From: an uncultured Aquimarina sp. | Lineage (GTDB): Bacteria > Bacteroidota > Bacteroidia > Flavobacteriales > Flavobacteriaceae | NCBI GenBank assembly: GCA_947500505.1 | Contig: CANMSL010000001.1 | Coordinates: forward strand, 868,001 to 932,000 | Length of the DNA: 64,000 bases | Reading direction: 5' to 3' | Shown here: positions 26,805 to 35,635 of the stretch, piece by piece | Layout of the letters: each line of letters starts with the position of its first letter | Numbering within the stretch: position 1 is the stretch's first letter | Notes under the pieces: generated by a model | What the model was told of the DNA's origin: nothing | The model's database searches: none | The model's input: the letters and a program-made list of their open reading frames with translations, nothing else | Position numbers and translations under genes: made by a program

Positions 26805-26861
26805 GATATGATTTAGATGGAATACTATTTGATCTACTTAATTTTTTGGAAATTATTTGTG

Positions 26862-27407
26862 CTAAAATGTTTCTTTTACAATTATTTTCCCATTCCATCC
26901 TCCTGGATCCAATAGAACACCTGCAGATGTGCCACTATTGGTTTCTACATATATTTGTGCAGTGTGATCTCCTGTCCCCAGATCTTCAAACAAATCAAAA
27001 ATAGAAATAAACTCGCTGGAATTACTTGCTATTATTACACCATCGTTATTTAGAGTTCCCGGATTACCATCGACTCTAATCTCAAATCTAACTCCCGATG
27101 CTCCTCCAGCAAAAGTCCCTCCATAAACATTGGAGTTTAGAAAAACTTCAATGTTTGAGTCATCATAAACTTTAGTAAAACTTAGCGGAGGACCTACTGG
27201 ATTAAAAGTATCGATTGCGGTTATCGAGGCTGAATTCAGACTACCTGATTCTGTGTAAATCGATTCTCTCGTTGGTCCGGGAATTCCTTGTTCTCCCTGT
27301 GGTCCTTCGGCACCATCCATTCCATCTTCTCCATCACAGGAGCTAGAAGTTAATACCATTACAAATGCTATGATTAAATAGCTTAAAAATTTCATTGTAG
27401 TTTTCAT
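26862..27407 (-). CDS. Collagen-like lipoprotein (copy 2)
   Basis: 181 aa. The signal peptide and lipobox (Cys24) are identical but for one residue to those of the 26128 gene, followed by GEDGMDGAEGPQGEQGIPGP and then a different globular domain: SFTKVYDDSNIEVFLNSNVYGGTFAGGASGVRFEIRVDG and DHTAQIYVETNSGTSAGVLLDPGGWNG. The shared 5' module with an unrelated body suggests exchange of the displayed domain behind a constant leader. Ligand and function are unknown. Confidence 0.8.
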   Translation of the reverse strand: MKTTMKFLSYLIIAFVMVLTSSSCDGEDGMDGAEGPQGEQGIPGPTRESIYTESGSLNSASITAIDTFNPVGPPLSFTKVYDDSNIEVFLNSNVYGGTFAGGASGVRFEIRVDGNPGTLNNDGVIIASNSSEFISIFDLFEDLGTGDHTAQIYVETNSGTSAGVLLDPGGWNGKIIVKETF

Positions 27408-27482
27408 TTTTTTACGTTTTAATATTTCTATTTAGTGTACCCTTTTACTAAGAGGTAAACATTTGGAATTAAAAAAACCTAT
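27295..27482. repeat. 188-bp direct repeat, copy 2
   Basis: This is the partner of 26594-26781, covering the 5' end and upstream region of the 26862-27407 gene. Its outer border (27475-27482) runs into the terminator hairpin of the preceding lipoprotein gene, and copy 1 ends in the same A-rich half-stem, so terminator plus promoter plus leader moved as one block. Confidence 0.9.
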
Positions 27483-27503
27483 CCGAACGATATGGATAGG
27501 TTT
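27475..27503 (-). terminator. Terminator of the 27524 lipoprotein gene
   Basis: AAACCTATCC (27475-27484) and GGATAGGTTT (27494-27503) form a perfect 10-bp stem; on the minus strand the stem continues into a T run. Confidence 0.85.
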
Positions 27504-27523
27504 AAAAAATCTTTTAGATATAG

Positions 27524-28069
27524 TTATGAGCCTATTATCTCTGTGTCATTTTCATCGATATAGATATTCAATATTTTTTCTGTAATGTTAGACAGCCCAT
27601 CCGATCCTCCGAAGTCTCTTACGAAAAAATAAAAGGCAAAGCCTATGACATCTCCATTAGTGACTAGTCTACCGTTTAAAATATTTCCGGTGGTCGGGTT
27701 CGCAGCATCACCTTCCCAATAGACTATACTCGAAACAGGTGTAACTGTAGCATTTTCCCAAGGGGCTGGTATATCTGTGGAAAATTCTATAAAGTCATGT
27801 GGATATTGCCAAGAGATTCTTTCTACACCACCAGCATCACTTCCTGAATATATAAACCTATACTCAGTGTTTGTGCGCAATTTTAGAAGTAAGCCAGAAA
27901 GATCATCGTCTTGATCAAAAGTCCAGTTAAAACCATCTCCAGAAATATTAAAAGAAAATGTAGGAGCAGTAGTGTCTGTTTCCGGGATATCTGTTTCACA
28001 TGATATGAATAGCATTATGAAAAATGCAAAAAATATCCTTTTCAGTTTTGTAAAAATTTGTTTTTTCAT
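27524..28069 (-). CDS. Lipoprotein of unknown function
   Basis: 181 aa. A charged start and hydrophobic segment end in the lipobox MLFISC (Cys24). The mature part is Asp- and aromatic-rich (TTAPTFSFNISGDGFNWTFDQDDDLSG, LRTNTEYRFIYSGSDAGGVERISWQYPHDF) and looks like a single beta-sandwich. It lacks the collagen-like stem of the two downstream lipoproteins but shares their size and orientation, so the three may form a set of surface lipoproteins, each with its own terminator. No named domain was recognised. Confidence 0.75.
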   Translation of the reverse strand: MKKQIFTKLKRIFFAFFIMLFISCETDIPETDTTAPTFSFNISGDGFNWTFDQDDDLSGLLLKLRTNTEYRFIYSGSDAGGVERISWQYPHDFIEFSTDIPAPWENATVTPVSSIVYWEGDAANPTTGNILNGRLVTNGDVIGFAFYFFVRDFGGSDGLSNITEKILNIYIDENDTEIIGS

Positions 28070-28133
28070 CTTGTTAAGTTTTACTATTTAAAACTTAGTC
28101 TTGATGAATAAGATCAGGTAAACACCAATGATC

Positions 28134-28154
28134 AAAAAAAGCATCGAAAGATGC
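28134..28154 (-). terminator. Terminator of the ABC transporter ATPase gene
   Basis: GCATC, a GAAA loop and GATGC form a compact hairpin; on the minus strand it is followed by seven T. Confidence 0.85.
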
Positions 28155-28189
28155 TGCGATGAAATTAACTATATGTAATACTTTATGTG

Positions 28190-29878
28190 TTATATCCCTT
28201 TAGGAATAGCTTCAATCAACTTTTTAGTATATTCCTTTTTTGGGGCATGGTAGATAACATCTGCGTCCCCATGTTCCTCAATTTTACCTCGATTCATAAC
28301 CAATAATTGATCAGACATATATTTCACTACCGCCAGATCGTGGGATATAAAAATATAGGTAAACCCAAACTTTTCCTTTAGCTCATTTAGTAAATTCAGC
28401 ACTTGTGCTTGTACAGATATATCTAATGCACTCACAGATTCATCACAGATAATTAATTTGGGCTGTAGCGCAATAGTTCTCGCAATTCCGATACGTTGAC
28501 GTTGACCACCGCTGAATTCATGAGGGTATCTGTTAAAAACAGTAATATCTAATCCTACACGTTCCAGTAGATCTATAGTTTTTTCTTTCCGCTCTGTATC
28601 ATTAGCATAAAGATTATGAGCCTTCATAGGTTCTATAATAGCTTTTCCGATGGTTAAACGAGGATTGAGGGATGCGAACGGATCCTGAAATATTAATTGA
28701 ATCTCTTTTCTTAAGCTTCGTATTTCTGAAGAAGAAATTTTTGTTATATCCTGACCTCTATATAAAATCTCCCCATTATTGGCCGAGTCTAATTGCAAAA
28801 TAGTATTTCCTAAAGTAGATTTACCGCATCCAGATTCTCCAACAAGTCCCAAGGTTTCACCTTCATATAATTTGAAGCTAACTCCATCAACCGCTTTAAA
28901 TTCTTTTTTACCAAACAAACCCGCTTTAGAAAAAAAGGTTTTTTCTACATTTCTCACTTCTAATAAAGGAGGTTTGCTATATAATTCTCTGTGGTGTTGT
29001 GTTCGTTGTGTTTTAGTAATAACTTCTCTTTCCTCGGTCTGATCGGTAAGGTAATCTTCTATGGTAGGTAAAGTTTTATACCTGACGTCAAGTGATGGTC
29101 TGGCATGAATTAATGCTTTGGTGTATTTTTTCTGGGGATTATTAAAGATTTCTGATGTAACCCCATATTCTACCATTTTACCTTGATAAACCACCAGAAC
29201 CTTATCCGCTATTTCAGAAACTAATGATAAATCGTGAGAAATAAAGAGAATACTCATTTTATATTCTTCCTGAAGATCTTTAAGCAAGCTCATAATCTCT
29301 TTTTGAACGGTGACGTCTAATGCGGTTGTTGGTTCATCAGCTATCAGAAGTTTTGGTTTACACGCAATTGCCATAGCAATCATAATACGTTGTTTTTGTC
29401 CACCGCTCAATTGGTGAGGATATGCGTTATAGGCTCGGATACTATCAGGAAGTTTTACCTTCTCAAATAGAGATAGTACCTCATTCTTAGCTTCAGACTT
29501 TGATAAATTAGTATGTTGTAGTAAAATCTCTGTGACCTGTTTGCCGCATTTCATAGAAGGGTTTAGAGAACTCATAGGTTCCTGAAAAATCATCGCAATT
29601 TCATTTCCACGTAAGGATCTTAGTGTTTTAGTATCTAAATCAAGAATCGCTTGGGAATTATAAAAAATTTCTCCGGAAACTTTAGCAGTAGTAGTCGGTA
29701 GCAAACCCATTATCGCAAGCGATGCTACTGATTTCCCACTTCCGGATTCCCCAACAACACCTAGGATTTCATTAGGATTAATATCAAAAGACAGATCATA
29801 TAAAACCTGAGTTTCTTTTTTCTCAGAAATAAAAGAAACATTTAGATTTTTAACAGAAAGTAATGTAATTGAGGCCAT
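28190..29878 (-). CDS. ABC transporter ATP-binding protein with two ATPase domains (peptide uptake type)
   Basis: 562 aa holding two complete nucleotide-binding domains in one chain. Domain 1 has Walker A GESGSGKS, signature LSGGQKQR and Walker B LLIADEPTTALD; domain 2 has GESGCGKS, FSGGQRQR and LIICDESVSALD. Each is followed by the oligopeptide-family C-terminal segment (NPQKKYTKALI; APKKEYTKKLI). This is the YejF / fused DppD-DppF layout, powering import of di- or oligopeptides. The permease and binding-protein genes are not adjacent. The enzyme class is certain; the substrate is inferred. Confidence 0.93.
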   Translation of the reverse strand: MASITLLSVKNLNVSFISEKKETQVLYDLSFDINPNEILGVVGESGSGKSVASLAIMGLLPTTTAKVSGEIFYNSQAILDLDTKTLRSLRGNEIAMIFQEPMSSLNPSMKCGKQVTEILLQHTNLSKSEAKNEVLSLFEKVKLPDSIRAYNAYPHQLSGGQKQRIMIAMAIACKPKLLIADEPTTALDVTVQKEIMSLLKDLQEEYKMSILFISHDLSLVSEIADKVLVVYQGKMVEYGVTSEIFNNPQKKYTKALIHARPSLDVRYKTLPTIEDYLTDQTEEREVITKTQRTQHHRELYSKPPLLEVRNVEKTFFSKAGLFGKKEFKAVDGVSFKLYEGETLGLVGESGCGKSTLGNTILQLDSANNGEILYRGQDITKISSSEIRSLRKEIQLIFQDPFASLNPRLTIGKAIIEPMKAHNLYANDTERKEKTIDLLERVGLDITVFNRYPHEFSGGQRQRIGIARTIALQPKLIICDESVSALDISVQAQVLNLLNELKEKFGFTYIFISHDLAVVKYMSDQLLVMNRGKIEEHGDADVIYHAPKKEYTKKLIEAIPKGI

Positions 29879-30006
29879 AGAATCAAAACTAAGTAAATTT
29901 AGTCAATTCTATCTAAATAAATTATTGGTTATTGGGGATCACAACGGGTTTCGTTTAGAAAAATTTTTGGTGTGATATTTGTTATCTTTACGATTCAAAG
30001 AATACT

Positions 30007-31473
30007 ATGAAGCTTACCAAACTCTCGCTTAGGACAAGGATTTTTATTTCTATGACCGTATTAGTTCTGTTAGCTTCGGTTTTAGTAGCAGCAATTACGG
30101 TTTATCAATATAAAGAAGAGGCCGAAGATTACCATCGTGAGCGATTAGAGAGGAAAGAAGAAAGAATTAAGATTGCAATTGGCTATGCATTAAAAAGCAC
30201 TACTTACCCTGTAGAGGAAGAGTACATTGCTTTAATTTTAAGAGAGAAAAAAAGAATATACCAAATATCTGAAGAACATGCACTGCCAGTTAACATATAC
30301 AGCTTATCCGGTAAATTATTACTTAAGTCCGAAGAAACCTTTGTTAATGATACTGTAGATAAACAATTGAGCCAACATATTATAGATACGCTTAGAAGTG
30401 GACTTGAAAAGAGATATCTAGGGGTGTCCGAAAGAAACGGAGAACATTTTTTATCTTCTTATACTTACATTAATGATGATAAATCAAAACCATTAGCAAT
30501 TCTTAATTTACCATATCTGGAAGATGACAATTTTTTCTCCCGTGAATTATGGGAATCTTTAAAACGACTTGGACAGGTATATTTATTAATGTTGTTAATA
30601 GCGATAGTATTAGCATATTTTTTATCAAAGTATATTACAAGATCTCTTAAGACAATTTCTGATACTATTGACCAAACTCGTTTAGACAAACGTAATAAAA
30701 GAATTAGAATAGGTGATTCCAGTGATGAGATTTTTTCATTAGTAAGTGCCTATAACAGTATGATAGATGAGCTGGAAGAAAGTGCAGCGATGTTAGCCAA
30801 AAGTGAACGTGAGGCTGCCTGGCGGGAAATGGCAAAACAGGTCGCACACGAAATTAAAAACCCTTTAACACCAATGCGGTTAACAGTACAGAGTTTCGAA
30901 CGCAAGTTTGATCCTAACGATCCTAATGTAGAACAAAAAGTAAAAGAGTACAGCGATACTTTAATACAACAGATTGATACGATGAGCTCAATAGCTTCTG
31001 CATTTTCTAATTTTGCACAGATGCCGGCACAGAAAAGAGAAACATTAGATGTTGTAAAAATAGTACGGTTAGCACTTGACATTTTTAATGAAGATTATAT
31101 TATTTTTCCTTCAGAAAAAGAGGAGATCATAGCCAAATTTGATAGAACTCAGTTGATACGAGTAGTGACAAATCTCGTTAAAAACGCAATACAGGCAATA
31201 CCCGAAGATCAAACTCCTAAAATTATGGTGAATGTCTTCACCGAAAATGACAATGTTGTTGTTACAGTAGCGGATAACGGTGTAGGAATTACGGAAGAAA
31301 ATAAGAAAATGATTTTTGAACCAAAATTCACTACTAAGAGCAGCGGAATGGGATTGGGTTTAGGTATGGTGAAAAATATTGTGGAAACCTACAAAGGAAG
31401 TATTACCTTTACATCTCAAGAAGGAAAAGGAACTGTTTTTAAAGTTAAATTTCCAAAAGAAAAGCAAACGTAA
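30007..31473 (+). CDS. Sensor histidine kinase, NtrY-like
   Basis: 488 aa. TM1 lies at about 12-33, a periplasmic sensor domain at 34-188, TM2 at about 190-206, HAMP at about 207-260 and HisKA with phospho-acceptor His281 (QVAHEIKNPLTPMRL). The ATPase domain has the N box VTNLVKNAIQAI, G1 DNGVGI and G2 GMGLGLGMVKNIV. The NPLTPMRL context and the preceding AWREMAKQ are those of NtrY-type kinases. No response regulator gene adjoins it, so it works with a partner elsewhere. The next two genes follow with gaps of 12 and 3 bp. Confidence 0.93.
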   Translation: MKLTKLSLRTRIFISMTVLVLLASVLVAAITVYQYKEEAEDYHRERLERKEERIKIAIGYALKSTTYPVEEEYIALILREKKRIYQISEEHALPVNIYSLSGKLLLKSEETFVNDTVDKQLSQHIIDTLRSGLEKRYLGVSERNGEHFLSSYTYINDDKSKPLAILNLPYLEDDNFFSRELWESLKRLGQVYLLMLLIAIVLAYFLSKYITRSLKTISDTIDQTRLDKRNKRIRIGDSSDEIFSLVSAYNSMIDELEESAAMLAKSEREAAWREMAKQVAHEIKNPLTPMRLTVQSFERKFDPNDPNVEQKVKEYSDTLIQQIDTMSSIASAFSNFAQMPAQKRETLDVVKIVRLALDIFNEDYIIFPSEKEEIIAKFDRTQLIRVVTNLVKNAIQAIPEDQTPKIMVNVFTENDNVVVTVADNGVGITEENKKMIFEPKFTTKSSGMGLGLGMVKNIVETYKGSITFTSQEGKGTVFKVKFPKEKQT

Positions 31474-31485
31474 GATTTTGAAAAG

Positions 31486-31704
31486 ATGAAAGAGTATAAA
31501 TTGGAATCCTTAATTTATTATTCGAAAATAACATTCGACAAAGAACATATATTAAAATCTTCTTCAAAAGATATACAAGAAAAACTAGATCTTTATGCTC
31601 AAGACGGTTGGAGATTGGTCTCTACTGACGTAGAGGATTTCGGTATGGGAATGTATTTCTATTTATATTTCGAAAGGGATTTAAAAAATAATCAAACAAT
31701 ATAG
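31486..31704 (+). CDS. DUF4177-like small protein
   Basis: 72 aa. The sequence YKLESLIYYSKI...LDLYAQDGWRLVSTDVEDFGMGMYFYLYFERDL follows the DUF4177 pattern, an N-terminal strand, an amphipathic helix ending in AxxGWrLvs, and a C-terminal strand with FERD. Function is unknown. It is packed between the kinase (12 bp) and the enoyl-CoA hydratase (3 bp) genes. Confidence 0.75.
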   Translation: MKEYKLESLIYYSKITFDKEHILKSSSKDIQEKLDLYAQDGWRLVSTDVEDFGMGMYFYLYFERDLKNNQTI

Positions 31705-31707
31705 ACA

Positions 31708-32487
31708 ATGTATACCAATATTCTCACAACTCATCAACAAGGTGTTACCACCATTACCATTAATCGACCTTCAAAACTAAATGCACTAAATAAAGAAACG
31801 ATTCAAGAGCTTCACAATGCTTTTGATACATCAGATAAAGATGCTAAAACTAAGGTGATTATCATCACCGGAAGTGGAGAAAAAGCTTTTGTAGCGGGTG
31901 CTGATATCAGTGAATTTGCTAATTTCTCTGTAGATCAGGGAGGTCAGTTAGCAGCAAAAGGGCAGGAGCTGCTTTTTGATTTTGTTGCTAATTTATCTAC
32001 GCCTGTCATAGCTGCAGTAAACGGTTTTGCACTTGGAGGCGGATTAGAATTGGCGATGGCTGCACACTTTAGAGTGGCAAGTGATAATGCCAAAATGGGA
32101 TTACCAGAAGTTTCTCTGGGTGTTATACCTGGTTATGGAGGTACCCAACGTTTACCTCAGTTAGTAGGTAAAGGCAGAGCTATGGAAATGATAATGACTG
32201 CAGGAATGATTGATGCCAATCAAGCATTAAGTTATGGATTGGTAAATCATGTGGTTCCACAAGAAGAGTTATTACCGCTGGCAGAAAAAATTGCAGGTAA
32301 AATTATGAGAAATTCTTCTGTAGCGATTGGAGCAGCTATCAATGCAGTAAATGCTGCTTATGAAGACGGTGTCAATGGTTTTAAAACTGAAATCAAAGAA
32401 TTCGGAAAATGTTTCGGAACTGACGATTTTAAAGAAGGAACTACAGCATTTTTAGAAAAAAGAAAGGCTGATTTTCCTGGAAAATAA
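31708..32487 (+). CDS. Enoyl-CoA hydratase/isomerase family protein
   Basis: 259 aa crotonase. The oxyanion-hole blocks are AFVAGADISEF and NGFALGGGLELAMA; the catalytic Glu block is LPEVSLGVIPGYGGTQRLP, with both Glu positions of true hydratases present (ELAMA and PEVS). It hydrates trans-2-enoyl-CoA to 3-hydroxyacyl-CoA in fatty-acid or amino-acid breakdown. It is the last gene of a three-gene run and is followed by the palindrome at 32505-32544, which may end the transcript. Confidence 0.92.
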   Translation: MYTNILTTHQQGVTTITINRPSKLNALNKETIQELHNAFDTSDKDAKTKVIIITGSGEKAFVAGADISEFANFSVDQGGQLAAKGQELLFDFVANLSTPVIAAVNGFALGGGLELAMAAHFRVASDNAKMGLPEVSLGVIPGYGGTQRLPQLVGKGRAMEMIMTAGMIDANQALSYGLVNHVVPQEELLPLAEKIAGKIMRNSSVAIGAAINAVNAAYEDGVNGFKTEIKEFGKCFGTDDFKEGTTAFLEKRKADFPGK

Positions 32488-32504
32488 ATATTTCTTTGTC
32501 AAAC

Positions 32505-32544
32505 TGAACTTGTCGAAGTTTTAAAATAGTCTTCGACAAGCTCA
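32505..32544. repeat. Palindromic element in the convergent gap, possible bidirectional terminator
   Basis: TGAACTTGTCGAAG (32505-32518) and CTTCGACAAGCTCA (32531-32544) pair perfectly over CTTGTCGAAG with flanking TGA/TCA. Related GAGCTTGTCGAAG palindromes are common between flavobacterial genes. It lies between two convergent genes (enoyl-CoA hydratase and nadD). Confidence 0.7.
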
Positions 32545-32572
32545 GACTGACATTATAGATCTTATCAGAAAT

Positions 32573-33163
32573 CTATTTCTTCGACCTATAAAAATTCATT
32601 TCATCAATATATTCCCATACCTCTTTTGGGAGTAAGGGTTTAATGTTTTTATTTTCAGGAATAGCTTTTCGGATAAAAGTGGAAGAGATTTCCATAATTG
32701 GGGCAGCTACTGGATGAATTTTTGGATGATTCTTAAATTGATGTTCCGTTATCCCTTCAGAAATCCTTGGATATACATAAACATGATGATTTTCTAATAT
32801 TGCCTCATAGTTTTTCCACTTATGAAAGCTTTTCAGATTGTCTTCGCCCATGATTAAACTAAACTGATAATCAGGGTGTTTTTCTTGTAGATGTACTAAT
32901 GTATTTATTGTATAATTTGGTTGCGGTAGTTTAAACTCGATATCGCTTGGTTTTAGTTTAGGGTATGATTCCGTTGCACGATATACCATTTCCAGGCGAT
33001 GGGTATTATCTAATAAAGAGCTTTTCTTTTTAAACGGATTATGGGGAGTGACTACCATCCAGATTTCATCTAAATCTGAATATTCTGCCATATGATTCGC
33101 AATGGCCAGATGACCTATATGAAAAGGATTAAATGTTCCGAAATATAAGCCTATTTTCTTCAT
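32573..33163 (-). CDS. nadD: Nicotinate-nucleotide adenylyltransferase
   Basis: 196 aa. The nucleotidyltransferase signature GTFNPFHIGHLAIA (T/HxGH) is near the N terminus, ISSTFIRKAI (SSTxxR) near the C terminus. PHNPFKKKSSLLDNTHRLEMV is the NadD-specific substrate block. It adenylates nicotinate mononucleotide to deamido-NAD. The gene lies 275 bp downstream of gmk on the same strand, with a repeat element between; gmk, yicC and nadD are neighbours in many Bacteroidota. Confidence 0.95.
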   Translation of the reverse strand: MKKIGLYFGTFNPFHIGHLAIANHMAEYSDLDEIWMVVTPHNPFKKKSSLLDNTHRLEMVYRATESYPKLKPSDIEFKLPQPNYTINTLVHLQEKHPDYQFSLIMGEDNLKSFHKWKNYEAILENHHVYVYPRISEGITEHQFKNHPKIHPVAAPIMEISSTFIRKAIPENKNIKPLLPKEVWEYIDEMNFYRSKK

Positions 33164-33181
33164 GAAAAGTGGTAATTTTTC

Positions 33182-33202
33182 ATTCCCGTGAAGACGGGAA
33201 TC
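33182..33202. repeat. Short palindrome upstream of nadD
   Basis: ATTCCCGT and ACGGGAAT flank a GAAG loop. It looks like the core of a common dispersed palindrome; no T run follows. Confidence 0.5.
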
Positions 33203-33223
33203 TATTTAATTATTAAAAAATCT

Positions 33224-33426
33224 GTTGTGCATTTTGATTTTTTTTATTCAGAATTCGTCAATTCGAGTGCTTCGACTAAAAGAAGAAGTGTATACTCCAA
33301 AGTCGTACAGGTCGAGAATAGGATTTTGAATCAAAAATGCTATTCTCGATACAATTTTCCTCCATTTTATTTTGGAAAATTACTCGAATTGACGCTTTTT
33401 TTAACATTTCTTTCAAAATGCACAAC
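33224..33426. repeat. MITE-like palindromic element, copy 1
   Basis: This 203-bp element fills the nadD-gmk gap. Three nested inverted repeats are exact: GTTGTGCATTTTGA / TCAAAATGCACAAC at the ends (33224-33237 and 33413-33426), CGTCAATTCGAGT / ACTCGAATTGACG (33256-33268 and 33382-33394), and TCGAGAATAG / CTATTCTCGA (33312-33321 and 33340-33349). A second copy in opposite orientation lies at 58005-58157. No target-site duplication is obvious. No protein gene lies inside; open frames across it are by-products of the repeat. Confidence 0.8.
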
Positions 33427-33438
33427 GGGTTATAAAAT

Positions 33439-34011
33439 TTAATTTACAATAAATTTCTTCACTAACTGAAGCACTTCTGCTTTTGCTTTTTCCAAATCAT
33501 CATTGGTAACAACAGCGTCAAATTGTGGAGCAGTTGCTAACTCTGTAGAGGCTTTAGCAACTCTCATATTGATCTTGTCTTCAGACTCAGTTTTGCGTTT
33601 TTTTAATCGGATTTTTAATTCTTCGATACTTGGCGGTTTTACAAAAATAGCAAGTGTTCTATCCGGATAGATTCTTTTAATATCCAGTCCACCAACTACA
33701 TCAATATCAAAAATTACATGCTTTCCTTTGTCCCAGATTCGTTGTACTTCTGTTTTTAGTGTGCCATAAAAATTATCTCGATAAACCTCTTCCCACTCTA
33801 AGAATTCATCAGCTTTAATTTTATCCTTAAATTCTCTTAAAGAAAGAAAATAATAATCTTTTCCATGGATTTCACCACTTCGCGGTTCTCTGGAAGCAGC
33901 TGATATTGAGAAATCTAAATTTAATTCTTCTTTGTGTAATAAATATTTAACTAAAGTAGTTTTTCCACTACCTGATGGTGCAGATAATACTATAAGTTTT
34001 CCTTGTTTCAT
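33439..34011 (-). CDS. gmk: Guanylate kinase
   Basis: 190 aa. The P-loop is SAPSGSGKTTLVKYL near the N terminus, followed by SAASREPRSGEIHGKDYYFL (GMP-binding block with the S-R-x-x-R-x-G-E signature), FLEWEEVYRDNFYGT and FDIDVVGGLDIKRIYP. It phosphorylates GMP to GDP. It lies 80 bp after yicC on the same strand; length and motifs are complete. Confidence 0.97.
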   Translation of the reverse strand: MKQGKLIVLSAPSGSGKTTLVKYLLHKEELNLDFSISAASREPRSGEIHGKDYYFLSLREFKDKIKADEFLEWEEVYRDNFYGTLKTEVQRIWDKGKHVIFDIDVVGGLDIKRIYPDRTLAIFVKPPSIEELKIRLKKRKTESEDKINMRVAKASTELATAPQFDAVVTNDDLEKAKAEVLQLVKKFIVN

Positions 34012-34091
34012 CTATATAAATTTTACCATCCTCAGTAGAGGATTATTTATATCAGTTGATATTAATTTTTAAAGATTTCCTTACGGGGCTT

Positions 34092-34952
34092 CTATAAAAT
34101 ATTGAGTAATTGTTCTTTAATCTTTTCTAATTCATCTTTCATCTGAACCACTAATTGCTGCATTGGAGCATAATTAGATTTACTACCGATAGTATTGATC
34201 TCCCGACCAATTTCCTGGGTGATGAAACCTAATTTTTTCCCATTAGAATCATTAGAGTTAATAGTTGTGGTAAAATACTCTAAGTGATTATTCAGCCTAA
34301 CTTTTTCCTCTGTGATATCAAACTTCTCAAGATAATACACTAGCTCCTGTTCAAAACGGTTTTCATCAACCTGCTCTTTTAATTCAGAAACTGCTTTATG
34401 CAATCGTTCTCTTACCCCTTCTATACGTTGAGGATCAATTTCAATAACTTTTTCGAGTAACTTTTCAATATTTTGAATACGAATATTAAAATCTTTTTCT
34501 AACGCTTTCCCTTCATCTAACCGATAACTTTCGATTGCTTTTAGCGCATCCAGAAGGCCATTTTTTATTGCCTCAAACTCTTTTTCGTCTACTTCTGCAC
34601 GTTCTGTTTTTAAAGCATCCGGCATACGAACAGCCATTTTCATCATCTCAAGTTTTTCTCCGGAGTTGTGTATAGCCTCTAGTTGTTTGATATAATCCTT
34701 AACAATTTCTTCATTAATTTTGGTTGAATTTTCTTCTCCGGTAACTTCTACATATAAACTAAAATCAACTTTTCCTCTTTCCAGAGCTTTAGCGATGGTC
34801 TTACGCATTTCCAGTTCCTTTTCTCTGTATTGAGAAGGAATTCTTGCGTTTAGGTCTAGGTTTTTACTATTTAGTGATTTTACTTCAATAGTGATTTTTT
34901 TGGTAGGAAGCTGAAGGATTGACTTCCCAAAACCTGTCATGGATTTGATCAT
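34092..34952 (-). CDS. yicC: YicC family endoribonuclease
   Basis: 286 aa starting with the diagnostic MIKSMTGFGKS and ending with the DUF1732 block, SNDSNGKKLGFITQEIGREINTIGSKSN followed by VVQMKDELEKIKEQLLNIL. YicC-type proteins are hexameric endoribonucleases involved in small-RNA turnover and stationary-phase fitness in E. coli. The adjacent gmk is a conserved neighbour across bacteria. Confidence 0.94.
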   Translation of the reverse strand: MIKSMTGFGKSILQLPTKKITIEVKSLNSKNLDLNARIPSQYREKELEMRKTIAKALERGKVDFSLYVEVTGEENSTKINEEIVKDYIKQLEAIHNSGEKLEMMKMAVRMPDALKTERAEVDEKEFEAIKNGLLDALKAIESYRLDEGKALEKDFNIRIQNIEKLLEKVIEIDPQRIEGVRERLHKAVSELKEQVDENRFEQELVYYLEKFDITEEKVRLNNHLEYFTTTINSNDSNGKKLGFITQEIGREINTIGSKSNYAPMQQLVVQMKDELEKIKEQLLNIL

Positions 34953-35065
34953 ATGCTTATATCAGTACTCGATTAAAAAATTACACGAAGATACAAACTA
35001 ATTACGAATACTGGAGGAATCGAAGTACAACTCATTAAATCTAATATTAGAGAGTATTTCGCACC

Positions 35066-35614
35066 TTAGTGAACTTCTCTATACATTATGATTTTATCGA
35101 CAAACGTTTCCTTTTCAAAAAAGAAATTGGGGATACTGCCAGATTGTATAAAGTTCTTTTTTTTATACAAAGCAACACCTGGACTATTGTTAGCATAAAC
35201 TTCCAACCAGACTAATTTCAACATTTGATTTTCTTGTGCCCAATTCAATACATTTTCAAGCAATAGATTCCCGATGCCTTGATTTTGCCAACTAGTCTGA
35301 ATTCCCATCCCAATCATTCCTGTGTGTTGCATCTTTCTTCTCCAGCTCCCTGTAAGATCAATATTTCCTATCAAAGTATTTTCTGAAATAGCAACAAGAA
35401 TTATACTATTGTTTTCAGATTGATATCTTTCGATCATATTTCTTTCTTGATCGATATCGTTTGGATATTCATTTGCGAATAAGGGTAAACTTTCTGTATT
35501 TTTTAGATATGCTAGTTTAAGGTTTAATAGTTTTTCGGCATCAGAAGAAACAGCCTGTCTGATAGTGATGGGTTGATCATTTTTAGCTGTATATATTTTT
35601 GGAAAAAAACTCAA
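35066..35614 (-). CDS. GNAT family N-acetyltransferase, TTG start
   Basis: 182 aa. The GNAT fold is visible from PITIRQAVSSDAEKLLNLK through IGNIDLTGSWRRKMQHTGMIGMGIQTSWQNQGIGNLLLENVLNWA (acetyl-CoA loop QNQGIG) to WLEVYANNSPGVALYKKKNFIQSG, with the C-terminal Asn/Tyr pair of this group. An in-frame TAA lies two codons before the TTG at 35614 and no ATG occurs before the first conserved strand, so the start should be that TTG. Homologues resemble RimJ/RimL-like and SpeG-like acetyltransferases; the substrate is unknown. Confidence 0.85.
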   Translation of the reverse strand: MSFFPKIYTAKNDQPITIRQAVSSDAEKLLNLKLAYLKNTESLPLFANEYPNDIDQERNMIERYQSENNSIILVAISENTLIGNIDLTGSWRRKMQHTGMIGMGIQTSWQNQGIGNLLLENVLNWAQENQMLKLVWLEVYANNSPGVALYKKKNFIQSGSIPNFFFEKETFVDKIIMYREVH

Positions 35615-35635
35615 TTCTTAAAAAATGTAATTAGT

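Noticed and set aside
33188..33442. 84-codon plus-strand open frame in the nadD-gmk gap
   Set aside because: It coincides with the MITE-like element and has no coding signal.
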